Source of the DNA: Bacteroidia bacterium
GTDB taxonomy: Bacteria > Bacteroidota > Bacteroidia > Flavobacteriales > Flavobacteriaceae
Length of the DNA stretch: 6,732 bases
Assembly (NCBI GenBank): GCA_018679315.1
Contig: JAHHLF010000278.1
Coordinates: 1-6,732, forward strand
Reading direction: 5' to 3'
Position numbers and translations under genes: made by a program
Notes under the pieces: model-generated
Database searches by the model: none
Told to the model about the DNA's origin: nothing
Seen by the model: only the letters and a program-made list of their open reading frames with translations
In this document: positions 6,307 to 6,732 of the stretch, piece by piece
Position numbering within the stretch: position 1 is the first letter of the stretch
Layout of the letters: every line of letters begins with the position of its first letter

Positions 6307-6732
6307 ATGCCAGATATAGCAAACATAAGGCTTAATAAAGTCCTGAGAGAATTAAATATCTCACTGGATAGGGCAGTGGAATTCCTTGCTTCCAAAGGTC
6401 ACAAAGTGGAAGCAAGACCTACGACCAAAATCTCCAATGAGGTATACCAGGTGTTGCTGGATGAGTTCCAAACGGACATGAGCAAGAAGGTTGCTTCCAA
6501 GGAGGTGGGTGAGGAGAAAAGGAAAGAAAAAGAAGCGATTCGTTTGCAACTGGAACAAGAGCAGGAAGAAAAACGACTGGCTCGGGAAAAACGTGCGGCA
6601 GCCCGCGAAGTGGTCAAAGCAAAAGCCGAGTTGAGCGGTCCGAAGCAGGTAGGTAAAATAGATCTGGAACCTAAGAAAAAGGCAGAACCAACACCGGAAC
6701 CGGAGGCTGAAATAAAATCACCGGAACCCGCC
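6307..6732 (+). CDS. infB: Translation initiation factor IF-2, N-terminal part (runs off the right edge)
   Basis: IF-2 is the GTPase that places initiator fMet-tRNA on the 30S subunit and promotes subunit joining. Only the first 142 codons are present, from ATG at 6307 to the window's last base; Bacteroidota IF-2 is typically 900-1,000 residues, so the GTPase and fMet-tRNA domains are beyond the edge. Seen: an IF2_N domain at residues 6-55 (NIRLNKVLRELNIS, then FLASKGHKVEARP, then ISNEVYQVLLDEF), followed by a long highly charged helix (about 60-108, rich in K, E and R) and a Pro/Glu/Lys-rich linker (120-142), as expected ahead of the G domain. The gap to nusA is 42 bases. A purine run GAAGG (6291-6295) sits 11 bases before the ATG, a rather distant ribosome site. 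No terminator is seen in the gap, so it is likely the third gene of the operon. Confidence 0.94.
   Translation, partial: MPDIANIRLNKVLRELNISLDRAVEFLASKGHKVEARPTTKISNEVYQVLLDEFQTDMSKKVASKEVGEEKRKEKEAIRLQLEQEQEEKRLAREKRAAAREVVKAKAELSGPKQVGKIDLEPKKKAEPTPEPEAEIKSPEPA

Noticed and set aside
1..6732. CRISPR array, insertion sequence, phage genes, toxin-antitoxin or defence system
   Set aside because: There are no spaced repeats, inverted-repeat pairs, transposase or defence motifs, and all long frames are accounted for by housekeeping or membrane genes.

Overview
The window looks like chromosomal DNA from a member of the Bacteroidota, most likely class Flavobacteriia. Four things point there. There is a large DUF2723/GT117 membrane protein of the type common in that phylum. 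RimP, NusA and IF-2 all read as flavobacterial versions. The tRNA gene does not encode its CCA end. Two sites match the phylum's distinctive -7 promoter element TAnnTTTG, and Shine-Dalgarno signals are weak or absent. I see no mobile element, CRISPR array, phage gene or integration scar.

Layout, left to right. (1) Positions 1-2642, minus strand: the first 880 codons of a DUF2723 (PF11028, CAZy GT117, TMEM260-like) multi-pass glycosyltransferase-like protein; its C-terminus lies beyond the left edge. (2) 2643-2809: a 167-base divergent intergenic region holding a good Bacteroidota-type promoter for the tRNA. (3) 2810-2881, plus strand: tRNA-Gln with anticodon TTG, followed by a hairpin with A and T tracts on both sides that can end transcription from both directions. 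(4) 2994-4313, minus strand: a 439-residue cation:proton antiporter (Na+/H+ exchanger fold) with an acidic cytoplasmic tail. (5) 4314-4555: a divergent intergenic region with a TATATTTG promoter element and, about 30 bases later, a perfect intrinsic-terminator hairpin lying in front of rimP. (6) 4556 to the right edge, plus strand: rimP, nusA and the first 142 codons of infB.

The rimP-nusA-infB cluster is the widely conserved transcription/translation operon: RimP matures the 30S subunit, NusA controls pausing, termination and antitermination, and IF-2 brings initiator tRNA to the ribosome. The tRNA, antiporter and glycosyltransferase are separate units with no evident functional tie to it.

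Most of the window is ordinary housekeeping sequence. The best candidate for unusual biology is the rimP leader. An intrinsic terminator sits in the first part of the operon transcript, where no upstream gene exists for it to terminate, so it is probably an attenuator of an operon that encodes the termination factor NusA.
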